Positions 39,439 through 49,159 are shown, counted from the stretch's first letter. The stretch: 64,000 nucleotides of DNA from Hyphomicrobiales bacterium (GCA_021775475.1 JAJFHS010000015.1:1-64000); one strand, 5' to 3'. The notes: a model not told the origin generated them from the letters alone. Numbers and translations are program-made.

Positions 39439-42294
39439 TTATTGCCCCAGCCGTTCAAGCAGGGCAGGCAAATGAACCTGGTCTGCTTTATAATTTCCGG
39501 TAAGCGCATACATGACGATATTAATACCGGTGCGATAGGCCAGTTCGCGCTGGCGCGGACCGCCGGGAACGACGGGGAAAAGGTATTTGTTGTAGCGATC
39601 TCTGGCCCAGGCGGCGGCATAATCGTTGGAGCCGATAATAATGGTGGAGACACCATCATTGTTGAGCGATGCATTTGCATTTTTCTTATCCGCAACACCG
39701 ACGGCGTTTGAGGCTTCGACCCATAAGGGACCGCCGGTCCAGCGTCCGGGAAAGTCTTGCAGCAGATAGAAGGACTTGGTGAGCACGTGAGTTGCGGGAA
39801 CAATTTCCAACGTTGGAATGTCTAGTTTGCTTAACAGTTGACGCAGGGCTTTTGAGCCTGGACCGGTAACGTTACCATCAATACCCGGCAAGGATAGCTG
39901 GCGGTCACGCGTGTCGAAAAAAATGGTGCCACCATTTTTCATGTAGGCATCTATTCTGGCCGCAACCTTATCGCTTAAAGGCTCGGCATCTGGTGAAACG
40001 GGCCAGTACAGCAGGGGAAAAAAAGCCAGTTCATCGGTTTCAATATTAACACCCATGGGCACACCCGGCTCCAGGGAGGTGCGTTCCTGCAAGGCAAGGC
40101 TTAACCCGGTCAAACCGGCGGCACTTGTGGTGTCGAACTGTTCTTTGCCGGTGATGACATAGGCCAGCCGGGTTACAAGCGAGGCTCTGAGTGCAAATAC
40201 CTCCTCAGCGGATGATTGGGCGCGAGCCTGATTGATGGTGGCTGTGAAGGTGAGGGCGGCAAAGGCTGCAAGAAACACAGATGTTGCGACACCAGGATTT
40301 CGTCGCAAGGCTTGTGCCAGCCGACCTGATAAAACCAGAACCGCAATACAGTCTGCGAGCAATAACAGCAGTGCCAACGCAAAAGCCCAAGGTTTTAGCG
40401 GCACCGGTGGAATGGCGACGTAGGCAATTCTGGAGGCTGCGTCGGGGAAATTTTCAAGGATTACTAGTCGGGTGTTTTTATCGGTAACGTTCAAGGCGCG
40501 CTGGGCACCGGGAGTACCGTAAAGGCCGGGAGGATTTGTGGCGGTTGGGGAGGCTTTTTCAAAAGCGATTGTGTCAACAGGTTCTACTGTCGCCGGTGGT
40601 TGTTGCAGGCTGCCAAAGCCATCGAGGATTTTGAACGGCGGCAGGGTTCGTGATTGCGTTGCAGGTGATTTTTTTGCCCCTTGTGTGGTAGTATCAACCA
40701 CTGAGGACTGGTCAAGAATACGCCTTAACATGTTTACGAACAGGCCTGACAAAGGCAGGTTAGACCAGTCTGAATTGGCGGTGACATGGAACAGTATAAT
40801 CTGGCCTGCTCCTTTTGGGCTGGCGGTGACAAGAGGGGTGCCATCAGCAAGACGCGCCCAGGTTTTTTCCGGCAGATCAGGGGTGGGTTCGGCTAATACC
40901 TGTCTTGAAACGGAAATTTCACTGCCGATTTTAAAGCCGAAAAAGGGGCTGTTTTCTGGAAACTGCGCCAGTGCCTGCGGTTTGCTCCAGGTTAGAGCAC
41001 CGCCCAAAGTGCGACCGCCACGCCTGAGGTCAACGGGGATGAGCTCATCATTGAGGCTGGCAAGGTGTGGTCCGGCAAAACGCACCAGCACGCCACCGCG
41101 CTCAACCCATTTATTGACCAGAGCTTCATCGTTGCCGACAAGCTTGCCGACATCGGCTAAAATCAGAAGCGCTAAAGGTTCTCTCAGCAAGGCGGAGATA
41201 GTGGTGGTATCGGGACCCTTTTTAACCGAGCGGATTTCAGCGTAGGGCGACAGGGCGCGACGGACATAATACAGCGGACCCAGCAGCGGTTGGGCGAGGT
41301 CCGCAGCCCCTCCCGAAACAAGTCCGACAGGGCGCCTGCGCCATCTGTCATCAAGCAGAAATACAGCTCCAGCTGACGTTTGATCGGTAATCTCCAGCCG
41401 TCGAATGCTGTTTCTGAGTTCCGAAGGCATTAATAATTTGGCTTCCAGAATACCGTCTTTGCCGGGTTTCAAGGTGGCTTGGCCAAGGTTGCGCCCGTTG
41501 GCGGCCAGTGCACGCACGCCGGGCAACCCGGATGAAAGAACTGATTTTCGCGTCGATGTGGCGCGCAAGATCAATTCACCTTCCTTAATGGCAGGCGGCA
41601 GAAGTGCTATAATATCGGGGCCATTTTTGCGCGAAACAATGCTTAAGGTTCCCGCACCATCTCCCAGGGAGGTCAGGTTTTTGGCGAAACTATCCGATTG
41701 GCCATATTCTAGACCGTCAGTCAGCCAGAAAACTTCAGGGGCTTTTGATTGCGCCAGTGCCTTTTTTAATCGCAAAGCAGTCTTTGTGCGATCGGCTTGA
41801 AATGGTTGCGGTTTCAAGGCAAGAGCAATTTCCTTGGCGGCTTGCGCGGTTCTAAGAGTGGGGGCCGGTGGGTTTAATCTTAAGGCCGTGGTATCAATTG
41901 CTACCGGCCTTGAGGTGCGGGCAGCTTCTTCAATCAGGGTAAGCAGAAGGGTCTGGCGCAATTTCCACATGGATGCCGAGGCCCAGGTGTCATCGACGAC
42001 AATAACCATGGGGCCTGAGCCCGTACTTAACTTTTTGGCGGGATTGAGGACCGGTTGGGCAAAGGCGAGGATGATAAATACGGCAAGGGCGGTTCTGAGC
42101 ATTATCAGCCACCACGGACTTTTGTCAGATGTTTCCTGCTTGTCACTGAGGCCAAACAATAACCTTACGGCAGGAAAGGCAACAATTTTGGGCCGGGGCG
42201 GGGTAATTCTCAACAACCACCAGATAAGCGGTAACAACAATAGTGCCGTTAAGGCGAGTGGAAAGAGAAAACCTATGGTGCCAATGGTCAACAT
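39439..42294 (-). CDS. BatA-N / DUF4159 membrane protein
   Basis: 951 residues. The N-terminal BatA domain is FLFPLALTALLLLPLIWWLL then K-I-V-A-F-P-A-V-R-L-L-F-G-L. A second helix pair (IMLRTALAVFIILAFAQPVL) and a long periplasmic part follow, then helices around 640-690 (FALALLLLLADCIAVLVLSG, SVFLAAFAALTFTATI). The C-terminal DUF4159 domain is RLAYVITGKEQFDTTSAAGL, DELAFFPLLYWPVSPDAEPL and NGGTIFFDTRDRQ. It begins 2 bases after the DUF58 stop. It is a conserved alphaproteobacterial member of the MoxR gene set; biochemical role unknown. Confidence 0.88.
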   Translation of the reverse strand: MLTIGTIGFLFPLALTALLLLPLIWWLLRITPPRPKIVAFPAVRLLFGLSDKQETSDKSPWWLIMLRTALAVFIILAFAQPVLNPAKKLSTGSGPMVIVVDDTWASASMWKLRQTLLLTLIEEAARTSRPVAIDTTALRLNPPAPTLRTAQAAKEIALALKPQPFQADRTKTALRLKKALAQSKAPEVFWLTDGLEYGQSDSFAKNLTSLGDGAGTLSIVSRKNGPDIIALLPPAIKEGELILRATSTRKSVLSSGLPGVRALAANGRNLGQATLKPGKDGILEAKLLMPSELRNSIRRLEITDQTSAGAVFLLDDRWRRRPVGLVSGGAADLAQPLLGPLYYVRRALSPYAEIRSVKKGPDTTTISALLREPLALLILADVGKLVGNDEALVNKWVERGGVLVRFAGPHLASLNDELIPVDLRRGGRTLGGALTWSKPQALAQFPENSPFFGFKIGSEISVSRQVLAEPTPDLPEKTWARLADGTPLVTASPKGAGQIILFHVTANSDWSNLPLSGLFVNMLRRILDQSSVVDTTTQGAKKSPATQSRTLPPFKILDGFGSLQQPPATVEPVDTIAFEKASPTATNPPGLYGTPGAQRALNVTDKNTRLVILENFPDAASRIAYVAIPPVPLKPWAFALALLLLLADCIAVLVLSGRLAQALRRNPGVATSVFLAAFAALTFTATINQARAQSSAEEVFALRASLVTRLAYVITGKEQFDTTSAAGLTGLSLALQERTSLEPGVPMGVNIETDELAFFPLLYWPVSPDAEPLSDKVAARIDAYMKNGGTIFFDTRDRQLSLPGIDGNVTGPGSKALRQLLSKLDIPTLEIVPATHVLTKSFYLLQDFPGRWTGGPLWVEASNAVGVADKKNANASLNNDGVSTIIIGSNDYAAAWARDRYNKYLFPVVPGGPRQRELAYRTGINIVMYALTGNYKADQVHLPALLERLGQ

Positions 42295-42296
42295 CG

Positions 42297-43277
42297 TTAT
42301 TGCCCGTCCGCAGTAGTGCTTATGTGAGCTGCACCACTGCCCAGAACATTGCGCAGGGCGGTATAATCCCCCAACAGGCCATAGAGTTTAAGCAGGGCAG
42401 ATTGTGCCGTTTCATCTGTGCGGTGGAGCGAATAGGTCCAGCCCAGGCGCGTGGCAATGTCAGCGATGCGGGCGCGATGTTCGGCCATCCTATCAGCAAA
42501 TTCTCCAGCCAGGCTCTGGGCTTTGCCAACTGTCAAACGCGTGTCATCCTCCATGCCGGAAAATTCGGTGCGGCCAAAGTAAGGCAGGGTTTCTTCTGCC
42601 GGATCAAGTATCTGAACCAGGTGACCGCTCACGTCTGGTGTGGCCAGAATTGACAGGCGTTCTACCAGTTGTTCGACGGGCTCAAGGAAATCCGAGAAAA
42701 AAACTGCCGTAGAAAACCGCGGCATTTCAGAGCGTGGTGGCAGCGAAAGCAAAGAGGGATCTTCAACCCCCTCATTGTTGAGCAACAAGGTGGCGAGGCG
42801 CCGAATAGCCCTTTGGCCGGTAGCGGGCGGCAGATCTTGATCCAGAACGCCAATTCTTTCGCCGCCGCGCACCAGTAATACTGACAGAGCAAGGGTTAGC
42901 AGGATGGCGCGATCAGCCTTTGTGGAGGTGGCAAGCGAAGACTGGAACCCCATCGAGGCCGAGCGATCACACCACAGCCAGACGGTGTTGGCGGCTTCCC
43001 ATTCGTTTTCGCGGATCAATAAAGTGTCGCTACGGGCAGATTTGCGCCAGTCGATACGGTTGGACATATCGCCGGGCTGGTAGTGCCTGAACTGCCAGAA
43101 TGCTTCACCGACACCGGTGCGCCGGCGACCATGCATGCCTTGAATGACGGTGTGGGCAACGCGGTCTGCCTGAGCCAGCAAGGGTGGTAAAGAACTGGCC
43201 AGATGTTCAGCTTTTTCGCGCCAGCGATAGCCCGCTTCCTTGTGGTTTTTCTGTGTATTTTCGCTGGAAATGGCCAT
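42297..43277 (-). CDS. DUF58 domain protein
   Basis: 326 residues from ATG 43277 (MAISSENTQKN), 13 bases after the MoxR stop; the frame upstream overlaps moxR and is not used. Family marks are GVGEAFWQFRHYQPGDMSNR, IDWRKSARSDTLLIRENEWE and VWLWCDRSASMGFQSS, the last giving a VWA-like MIDAS D-x-S-x-S. DUF58 proteins are partners of MoxR AAA+ ATPases and are thought to present substrates or metal-dependent enzymes for assembly. Confidence 0.9.
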   Translation of the reverse strand: MAISSENTQKNHKEAGYRWREKAEHLASSLPPLLAQADRVAHTVIQGMHGRRRTGVGEAFWQFRHYQPGDMSNRIDWRKSARSDTLLIRENEWEAANTVWLWCDRSASMGFQSSLATSTKADRAILLTLALSVLLVRGGERIGVLDQDLPPATGQRAIRRLATLLLNNEGVEDPSLLSLPPRSEMPRFSTAVFFSDFLEPVEQLVERLSILATPDVSGHLVQILDPAEETLPYFGRTEFSGMEDDTRLTVGKAQSLAGEFADRMAEHRARIADIATRLGWTYSLHRTDETAQSALLKLYGLLGDYTALRNVLGSGAAHISTTADGQ

Positions 43278-43290
43278 TTTTTCTAATGAC

Positions 43291-44301
43291 CTAACTAATA
43301 CTGTCACACAGATGGTCAACAATATTACTGAGGCGAACACCATCAGCGCGGGCAGCAAATGTCAGAGCCATACGGTGTTTCAGCACCGGTCGGGCGAGCG
43401 CGAGTACATCGTCAATCGACGGGCTTAAACGGCCTTCAAGCAGGCATTTTGCGCGCACGCCCAGCATCAGGGCCTGACTGGCGCGCGGGCCTGGACCCCA
43501 GGCCACATGTTTTTTGATCTCAGCCGAGGCGTTAGGCTCATCAGGACGCGCGCCGCGCACGAGTTTGAGGATGGCCTCAACAATGGCATCCCCCACCGGC
43601 ATTTGCCGGATCAGGTTTTGGGCGCTGATAAGATCCTGGGTGGAAAGCGCCTTTTTCGCCAGAATTTCCGTTGCCCCGGTGGTGGCAAACAACATGCGGC
43701 GTTCGGCATCAAGGTCAGGGTAAGTGATATCAATTTCGAGAATAAACCTGTCCAGCTGGGCTTCGGGCAGAGGATATGTGCCTTCCTGTTCCAGTGGATT
43801 TTGTGTGGCCAGCACATGAAACGGACGCGGCAGGGGGTAGGTTTCACCGGCCACAGTGACATGATGTTCCTGCATCGCCTGCAACAGTGCGGATTGGGTG
43901 CGCGGGCTTGCCCGGTTAATTTCGTCAGCCATCAGCAGTTGCGAGAAAATCGGACCTTTAATGAAGCGGAAGGCACGTTTTTTGTCGGCTGTTTCCTCCA
44001 AAACCTCGGAGCCGACAATGTCTGCCGGCATGAGGTCGGGGGTAAACTGGATGCGTTTTTCATCAAGGCCGAGAACAGTCCCCATGGTTTCGACCAGTTT
44101 GGTTTTGGCGAGACCGGGGACGCCGATAATCAGCGCGTGACCGCCTGAAAGAATAGCAATGAGGGTTTGGTCAATAACCTTGTCCTGGCCAAAGATAACC
44201 TCACCCACCGCATCACGGGCTAAAATGAGTTTTTCTGACGTTTTCTCTAACTTTGGGACGATATTTGCGTCCACTTCATTGATGGTTTGCATAAGACCCA
44301 T
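43291..44301 (-). CDS. MoxR-family AAA+ ATPase
   Basis: 336 residues. Walker A ALIIGVPGLAKTKLVETMG, Walker B and sensor region LLMADEINRASPRTQSALLQ, then MQEHHVTVAG and FHVLATQNPLEQEGTYPLPE. This is the complete AAA_3 core and lid (ARPVLKHRMALTF). It works as a chaperone-like ring for the products of the genes behind it (DUF58, BatA/DUF4159, 697-aa protein). It is the first gene of the operon and divergent from DUF1285 with 165 bases between, which hold both promoters. Confidence 0.93.
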   Translation of the reverse strand: MGLMQTINEVDANIVPKLEKTSEKLILARDAVGEVIFGQDKVIDQTLIAILSGGHALIIGVPGLAKTKLVETMGTVLGLDEKRIQFTPDLMPADIVGSEVLEETADKKRAFRFIKGPIFSQLLMADEINRASPRTQSALLQAMQEHHVTVAGETYPLPRPFHVLATQNPLEQEGTYPLPEAQLDRFILEIDITYPDLDAERRMLFATTGATEILAKKALSTQDLISAQNLIRQMPVGDAIVEAILKLVRGARPDEPNASAEIKKHVAWGPGPRASQALMLGVRAKCLLEGRLSPSIDDVLALARPVLKHRMALTFAARADGVRLSNIVDHLCDSIS

Positions 44302-44466
44302 TATAGTTGAAATGTTGCAATTAAGAAGAGTTGATCTTTAAGTCCAAGAATATGTCAATGCGACGTGTTCGGGTAGTTAAATTATTCGTTTCACTATCGA
44401 ATGTTTGTCAAATATCCTTTACTGTCATTGCTGAATTGAGAATTAAGATATTGAAATGGCATCATT

Positions 44467-45087
44467 ATGGCGAGTGAAATTGCAACCGGCATGCAAACAC
44501 CCCTGAGCCTGAAAGGGTTGACGCAGGTGGATCAGGCAGCGAAAAAATCCAAAAGCCTGCCGCCGGTGCACCTTTGGAATCCGCCGTTTTGCGGTGATCT
44601 GGACATGCGAATTGCCAGCGACGGCACCTGGTATTATATGGGTTCCCCCATTGGCCGCAAGCCGCTGGTGCGTTTGTTCTCAACGGTTTTGCGCCATGAT
44701 GACGATGGAAAATACTATCTGGTGACGCCGGTAGAAAAGGTCGGCATCACGGTGGATGATGCCCCGTTTTTGGCGGTTTTAATGGATGTTGAAGGGCAAA
44801 GCCGACAGCAGGTCATCACTTTTACTACAAATGTGGGTGACGAATTTCGTGTCGATCAAGATCATCCGCTGAGGTTTGAAACCGAAAAGGTCAACCATGG
44901 TCTCAAACCTTACGTTTTGGTGCGCGGGCGTCTGGAAGCGCTGATTGGCCGGGCGGTGTTATATGATCTGGTAGCGCTTGGCTGTGAACATGAAGTGGAC
45001 GGTGAATTGCGCTTTGGAGTGTGGAGCCGTGGAGATTTTTATCCCATGGCGAATGCTGCGGACATTAACTTCGATGCTGGTTTTTGA
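44467..45087 (+). CDS. DUF1285 protein
   Basis: 206 residues. The family pattern is clear: PPVHLWNPPFCGDLDMRIAS, DGTWYYMGSPIGRKPLVRLF, FSTVLRHDDDGKYYLVTPVE and KVGITVDDAPFLAVLMDVEG. No enzymatic role is known; the fold is a small beta-rich one. It heads the operon DUF1285, CoA pyrophosphatase, DUF6111, CCA-adding enzyme, an arrangement common in Hyphomicrobiales. The stop overlaps the next start. Confidence 0.9.
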   Translation: MASEIATGMQTPLSLKGLTQVDQAAKKSKSLPPVHLWNPPFCGDLDMRIASDGTWYYMGSPIGRKPLVRLFSTVLRHDDDGKYYLVTPVEKVGITVDDAPFLAVLMDVEGQSRQQVITFTTNVGDEFRVDQDHPLRFETEKVNHGLKPYVLVRGRLEALIGRAVLYDLVALGCEHEVDGELRFGVWSRGDFYPMANAADINFDAGF

Positions 45088-45740
45088 CGTTGCAGAAATT
45101 TAAATACACAGCAGATGAGCTGCGAGGGTTGGCAAAATGCGCCTTGCGGCAGGATGTGCCTGCTTCTGCATTGGATTTTTCACTGCCCAGCGGGCGCAGT
45201 GATTTTGATCTTAATCCGGATTATTGCGAAGATTTGAGTATTGCGCCCCGGGCTGCCGCTGTTTTGATCGCGATCATAAATCATGACAAAGGTGCTCAGG
45301 TGTTGCTGACCCGCAGGCCGGAAAATATGACCTCGCACCCGGGGCAGGTGGCCTTTCCCGGTGGCAAGGTTGAAAAAAGCGACGACAGTATTGAAGCTGC
45401 AGCCTTGAGAGAGGCGCACGAAGAAGTGGGTCTTGATCCATCTGTGGTAGACATTATTGGCTATCTGGACACCTATCAGACCAGCAGTGGTTTTAGGATT
45501 ACACCGGTAGTTGGTTTGGTGCCTTCGAGCTATCAGCTTGTACTTGACAGACGCGAAGTAGATGAGGCTTTTGAGGTGCCGCTGCAATTTTTAATGACAG
45601 CTGAAAACCATCAAAAACACTCTAGAATCTGGCAGGGTAAAAATCGGGCGTATTATGCCATGCCATATGGTGATAGGTTCATCTGGGGGGCAACAGCGGG
45701 TATGTTGAAAAATTTTTACGATCGAATCTACAGGGATTAG
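45084..45740 (+). CDS. CoA pyrophosphatase-like Nudix hydrolase
   Basis: 218 residues. NUDIX plus the UPF0035 signature: LLTRRPENMTSHPGQVAFPG, G-K-V-E-K-S, and AALREAHEEVGLDPSVVDII. Such enzymes (YeaB/NudL) split CoA and its derivatives to 3',5'-ADP and phosphopantetheine. The start TTG 45084 overlaps the DUF1285 stop; a TTG at 45090 is also possible. Co-transcribed with its neighbours. Confidence 0.9.
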   Translation: MTLQKFKYTADELRGLAKCALRQDVPASALDFSLPSGRSDFDLNPDYCEDLSIAPRAAAVLIAIINHDKGAQVLLTRRPENMTSHPGQVAFPGGKVEKSDDSIEAAALREAHEEVGLDPSVVDIIGYLDTYQTSSGFRITPVVGLVPSSYQLVLDRREVDEAFEVPLQFLMTAENHQKHSRIWQGKNRAYYAMPYGDRFIWGATAGMLKNFYDRIYRD

Positions 45741-45748
45741 GCTAAATT

Positions 45749-45943
45749 ATGCTCCGGCTATTTTTATTTGAGTTATTCGCTTTCTCGACACCTTTTTTGG
45801 CCTATGGACTTTATGTCATGGTTTTCAACAAGAAAGAGGCCGAGGCAAATTTCTGGCAGCAGGCGCCATTGTTCAACCTGTGTATGACCGGGCTTTTGCT
45901 GGTCGGCGGCGGTATCATCATATACGGATTATTCTGGAGCTAG
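45749..45943 (+). CDS. Small two-helix membrane protein (DUF6111)
   Basis: 64 residues with two transmembrane helices (LFLFELFAFSTPFLAYGLYV, MTGLLLVGGGIIIYGLFW) around a short polar loop (FNKKEAEANFWQQAP). It matches the DUF6111 pattern of alphaproteobacteria, which sits between the CoA pyrophosphatase and cca genes. Eight bases after the former and 3 before the latter. Function unknown. Confidence 0.85.
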   Translation: MLRLFLFELFAFSTPFLAYGLYVMVFNKKEAEANFWQQAPLFNLCMTGLLLVGGGIIIYGLFWS

Positions 45944-45946
45944 AGT

Positions 45947-47194
45947 TTGGCCTCAATCAAACAGCTTCCTAGCCTTGCCGGTGCGGACTGGTTGAAATCG
46001 CCCGCGCTAAAATCCGTCTTTTCACTTTTGGGAACTCCTGATGAAGTGCGCGTGGTCGGTGGTGCCGTGCGCGATGCACTGATGGTTGAGGCCGTGGGTG
46101 ATATTGATGTGGCTACGGTTCACAAGCCTGAGGAGATTATGCGCCGTGCTGAAAATGCCGGCATTAAGGCAGTCGCCACGGGTGGTGACCACGGCACAGT
46201 GAGCCTCATTGTCGTGCAGGGCGACAAAGCTCATGTGTTTGAAGTCACACCCTTGCGCATTGATGTTGAAACCGATGGTCGCCATGCTGTCACGGCGCCG
46301 ACGCAAAGCTGGGAGCTGGATGCACAACGGCGCGATTTCTCTATAAATGCGCTTTATTGCGATGAAAGCGGCACGGTCTATGATCTTGTGGACGGCTATG
46401 GTGATGTGCAGGCAAGGCGGGTGCGGTTTATCGGTTCGGCCATGCAACGAATTGAGGAGGATTATTTACGTATTCTCCGGTTTTTCAGGTTTTCTGCCCT
46501 TTATGGCAAAGGGACTTTGGAGGCTCAGGGGCTGGCAGCGTGCATTGCCAGCAAGCAAGGTCTGGCGAAGCTTTCAGCTGAGCGGATAAAAAAAGAGATG
46601 TTCAAGCTTGTCATGGCTCCGTTTGCCAGTGCGATCATTGAGCGGATGGTCGCCGTTGAAGTGATGGGTGAAATTCTGCCGGGGCAGGTTTTGTCCCAAG
46701 GTTTTGCCAATCTGGTAAAAATAGAACCGGGTGCGGATGCCCTGTTGCGGTTAGCCGTTTTAGCGGGCGGGGATGCAGAGTTGATGATGAGGTGGGCGAG
46801 ACGCTTGAAATTATCGAAAAAGGAAACCGCCTGCCTCGCCAGTCTGGGACGCCATGTTGTGGCTTTTTCATCAACGCTGGAAGAAGTCGCACAAAAGGTT
46901 CTGCTTTATAGACTGGGTGAAAAATTATACCGGCAATGTGTTGTCGTGGCCTGGAGTCTGGAGGGCCTGTCGACGGATGTTTCAATGTGGAAGAAAATGG
47001 TTACGCTTCCCCAACGATGGCCGGTGCCGGTCTTTTCACCCAGCGGTGAAGATGTTTTAAGCCTGGGGCTGGAGGCGGGGCCGCAAGTGGGGGAGGTGCT
47101 TTTACAACTTGAACAAGAATGGATTGACGCAGAATTTAAATGGGATGCTCAAGAGCAAATGGCGCAACTGAAAACCGTCGTTCAGGCACTGTGA
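45947..47194 (+). CDS. cca: CCA tRNA nucleotidyltransferase
   Basis: 415 residues. Class II tRNA nucleotidyltransferase/poly(A) polymerase head: RVVGGAVRDALMVEAVGDID then V-A-T, and the neck/RNA-binding WELDAQRRDFSINALYCDES and RIEEDYLRILRFFRFSALYG. It adds or repairs the 3' CCA of tRNA. The start is TTG 45947. It ends the operon, 7 bases from the convergent histidine kinase stop. Confidence 0.93.
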   Translation: MASIKQLPSLAGADWLKSPALKSVFSLLGTPDEVRVVGGAVRDALMVEAVGDIDVATVHKPEEIMRRAENAGIKAVATGGDHGTVSLIVVQGDKAHVFEVTPLRIDVETDGRHAVTAPTQSWELDAQRRDFSINALYCDESGTVYDLVDGYGDVQARRVRFIGSAMQRIEEDYLRILRFFRFSALYGKGTLEAQGLAACIASKQGLAKLSAERIKKEMFKLVMAPFASAIIERMVAVEVMGEILPGQVLSQGFANLVKIEPGADALLRLAVLAGGDAELMMRWARRLKLSKKETACLASLGRHVVAFSSTLEEVAQKVLLYRLGEKLYRQCVVVAWSLEGLSTDVSMWKKMVTLPQRWPVPVFSPSGEDVLSLGLEAGPQVGEVLLQLEQEWIDAEFKWDAQEQMAQLKTVVQAL

Positions 47195-47201
47195 TAGGTG
47201 C

Positions 47202-48446
47202 TTAAATTGACGGCAAGATTATGCGGATGCTGCTTTGTTGGTCTTGTTTTTGTACAATCTCAGCAGTGCCGCCATGGCGCTTGGCAATCTGGGCAACGAG
47301 TGCGAGGCCGAGGCCGGAGCCGGTTTTGTTTTGACTGTCTCTGAGGCGGTAGAAGGGTTTGAAGACGTTTTGCCATTCGGATTTGGGGATACCCTCACCG
47401 TGATCTGAAATGCTCAGAGTTATTGTGTCACCTTGGGGCGCAACTTCTATTTCTACCGGTGGTTTGCCGTGGCGGCTGGCATTGTCTAGCAGGTTGCGGA
47501 TTAACCGGCGCAGCAGACGGGCATCACCGCGCACAAAAGACGGCTCGCCATGCAGCCAGCAGGCATCATACCTGGCGCATTCTTCGGCAACCAGCGCCAG
47601 CAGGTCGATGTCATCTTCGCTATCAAGGCTGTGAACGGCTTCCAGGCGGCTGACCAGAAGAATTTCATCAATCATCTGATCCAGTTCCTGGATGTCGCGT
47701 TCAATGTTGTTTTGCCTTTCCTGTGTCGCATCTGTCTTTAGCAACTCAATACCCAAACGAATGCGGGCCAGAGGTGTTCGCAATTCGTGGCTTGCATTGG
47801 CAAGCAATTGACGATGGGTTTCAAACAGGTCTTCAATTTGGGCGGCTGCTGCATTGAAACTTGTGGCCAGTTGGGCAATTTCATCCTTGCCTTGCACTTC
47901 AACCCTGGTGCCAAGATCACCGGTTCCCAAGGTTTCGACCCCAACCTGCAAGCGCTCAAGCCGGCGGGTGAGACCCCGCACAACCGGGTAGGCGCAGAGT
48001 GCGATTATCAATGCAATGGCGCCGAGAAAGCCTATCATGCCAAGGGCTGAATGTTCCCGGAACTGGGGCGCTTTGGCGACAATCCAGCGCTTGTCACTGA
48101 GTTGAAAAGTCCAGACCAGATTGCCGCGTTTGTGTTTCAACGGTCCGGTCTTTTTCTCAGGCTGAGGAAGAGCTGGGTTTGTTGAAACGATAAGGGTGCG
48201 ATTATCGTCATAAAGCGCAAGGTCGATTTTAAGACGTTTTGCCAGCGCTTCTGCAACTTGCGCCTGTTGCTCTTTCGTGGCCGTGGCCGGGGGCAGGGCG
48301 ATGGAGACCAGTTCACGGGTGATTTCAAAAACCGTATTATCCTGACGGAAACCGGGACCAAAACGCCACGTTAATCCAGCCGTAATGACGACAACGACCA
48401 GACTGGCGATAATGGTCAGGTAAATTTTCTGGTAAAGGCGCTTCAT
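47202..48446 (-). CDS. Sensor histidine kinase of a periplasmic-stress type two-component system
   Basis: 414 residues. Helix 1 (IYLTIIASLVVVVITAGLTW), a periplasmic part of about 100 residues, helix 2 (ALGMIGFLGAIALIIALCAY), a HAMP (RRLERLQVGVETLGTGDLGT), the phospho-acceptor His220 in LANASHELRTPLARIRLGIE, and an ATP-binding domain with LLDNASRHG, DHGEGIP and TGSGLGLALV. I chose ATG 48446, 7 bases after the response-regulator stop; the longer frame overlaps that gene. It is paired with the OmpR-type regulator and the Spy-like protein. Confidence 0.92.
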   Translation of the reverse strand: MKRLYQKIYLTIIASLVVVVITAGLTWRFGPGFRQDNTVFEITRELVSIALPPATATKEQQAQVAEALAKRLKIDLALYDDNRTLIVSTNPALPQPEKKTGPLKHKRGNLVWTFQLSDKRWIVAKAPQFREHSALGMIGFLGAIALIIALCAYPVVRGLTRRLERLQVGVETLGTGDLGTRVEVQGKDEIAQLATSFNAAAAQIEDLFETHRQLLANASHELRTPLARIRLGIELLKTDATQERQNNIERDIQELDQMIDEILLVSRLEAVHSLDSEDDIDLLALVAEECARYDACWLHGEPSFVRGDARLLRRLIRNLLDNASRHGKPPVEIEVAPQGDTITLSISDHGEGIPKSEWQNVFKPFYRLRDSQNKTGSGLGLALVAQIAKRHGGTAEIVQKQDQQSSIRIILPSI

Positions 48447-48453
48447 TGACGCT

Positions 48454-49140
48454 TCAATCCTGTTCCCTGGCGAATACATAACCAATGCCGCGAACAGTGA
48501 TAATGCGGCGTGGGGTTTTGGCATCATCTTCAATCGCGGCACGGATACGCGAAATATGAACATCGATGGAGCGATCAAAGGCTTCAAGTGTCTCACCCTT
48601 GACCAGATCCATAAGTGCTTCGCGGCTGAGCACGCGTCCGGCATGTTGGGCGAGTGCTACAAGAAGCGAAAACTGATAGCTGGTGAGCGGGCGGTCTTCA
48701 TCGGAAATGCTCAATTTGCGGGCGCTGATATCTATCTCCAGCCGACCGAAACGGAGTACCTCAGTGCCGGCACTGCCGACCCTGCGTCGCAGAATGGTCT
48801 TTAAGCGGGCAAGCAGTTCGCGTGGTTCAAACGGTTTTGGCAGGTAGTCATCGGCACCCATTTCCAGGCCGATAACCCTGTCCATAACGTCACCGCGCGC
48901 CGTTAGCATCAAAATCGGTGTTTGAGAGGATTTGCGAATATGTCGGCAAATTTCCAGACCATCCATATCAGGCAACATCAAATCCAGTATCAGGGCGTCA
49001 AATTCCTGGGTTTTGTGCAGGGTAATTCCTCGGGCACCGGTTTTAGCCATCGTCACACGAAACCCGGCGCCGCCGAGATAGTCTTTCACCATCCCGGCCA
49101 AACGCTGGTCATCTTCAATAAGTAAAATTCGGGCAGTCAT
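48454..49140 (-). CDS. OmpR-family response regulator
   Basis: 228 residues from ATG 49140 (MTARILLIEDDQRLAGMVKD). Receiver: acidic pocket Glu9/Asp10/Asp11, phospho-acceptor Asp53 (LILDLMLPDMDGLE), GADDYLPKPFEP with the conserved Lys. The C-terminal winged helix has FDRSIDVHISRIRAAIEDD and RRIITVRGIGYVFA. It lies between the Spy-like gene (20 bases upstream) and the kinase. With the CpxR-like box upstream of the Spy-like gene it most likely activates its own operon. Confidence 0.93.
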   Translation of the reverse strand: MTARILLIEDDQRLAGMVKDYLGGAGFRVTMAKTGARGITLHKTQEFDALILDLMLPDMDGLEICRHIRKSSQTPILMLTARGDVMDRVIGLEMGADDYLPKPFEPRELLARLKTILRRRVGSAGTEVLRFGRLEIDISARKLSISDEDRPLTSYQFSLLVALAQHAGRVLSREALMDLVKGETLEAFDRSIDVHISRIRAAIEDDAKTPRRIITVRGIGYVFAREQD

Positions 49141-49159
49141 AAGACATCTTACCCATGTG

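Noticed and set aside
40538-41245. 235-codon frame on + opposite the BatA/DUF4159 gene
   Set aside because: Antisense shadow of a long real gene; composition low in acidic residues and no domain.
43507-44148. 213-codon frame on + inside moxR
   Set aside because: Shadow of moxR, which shows full Walker and sensor motifs.
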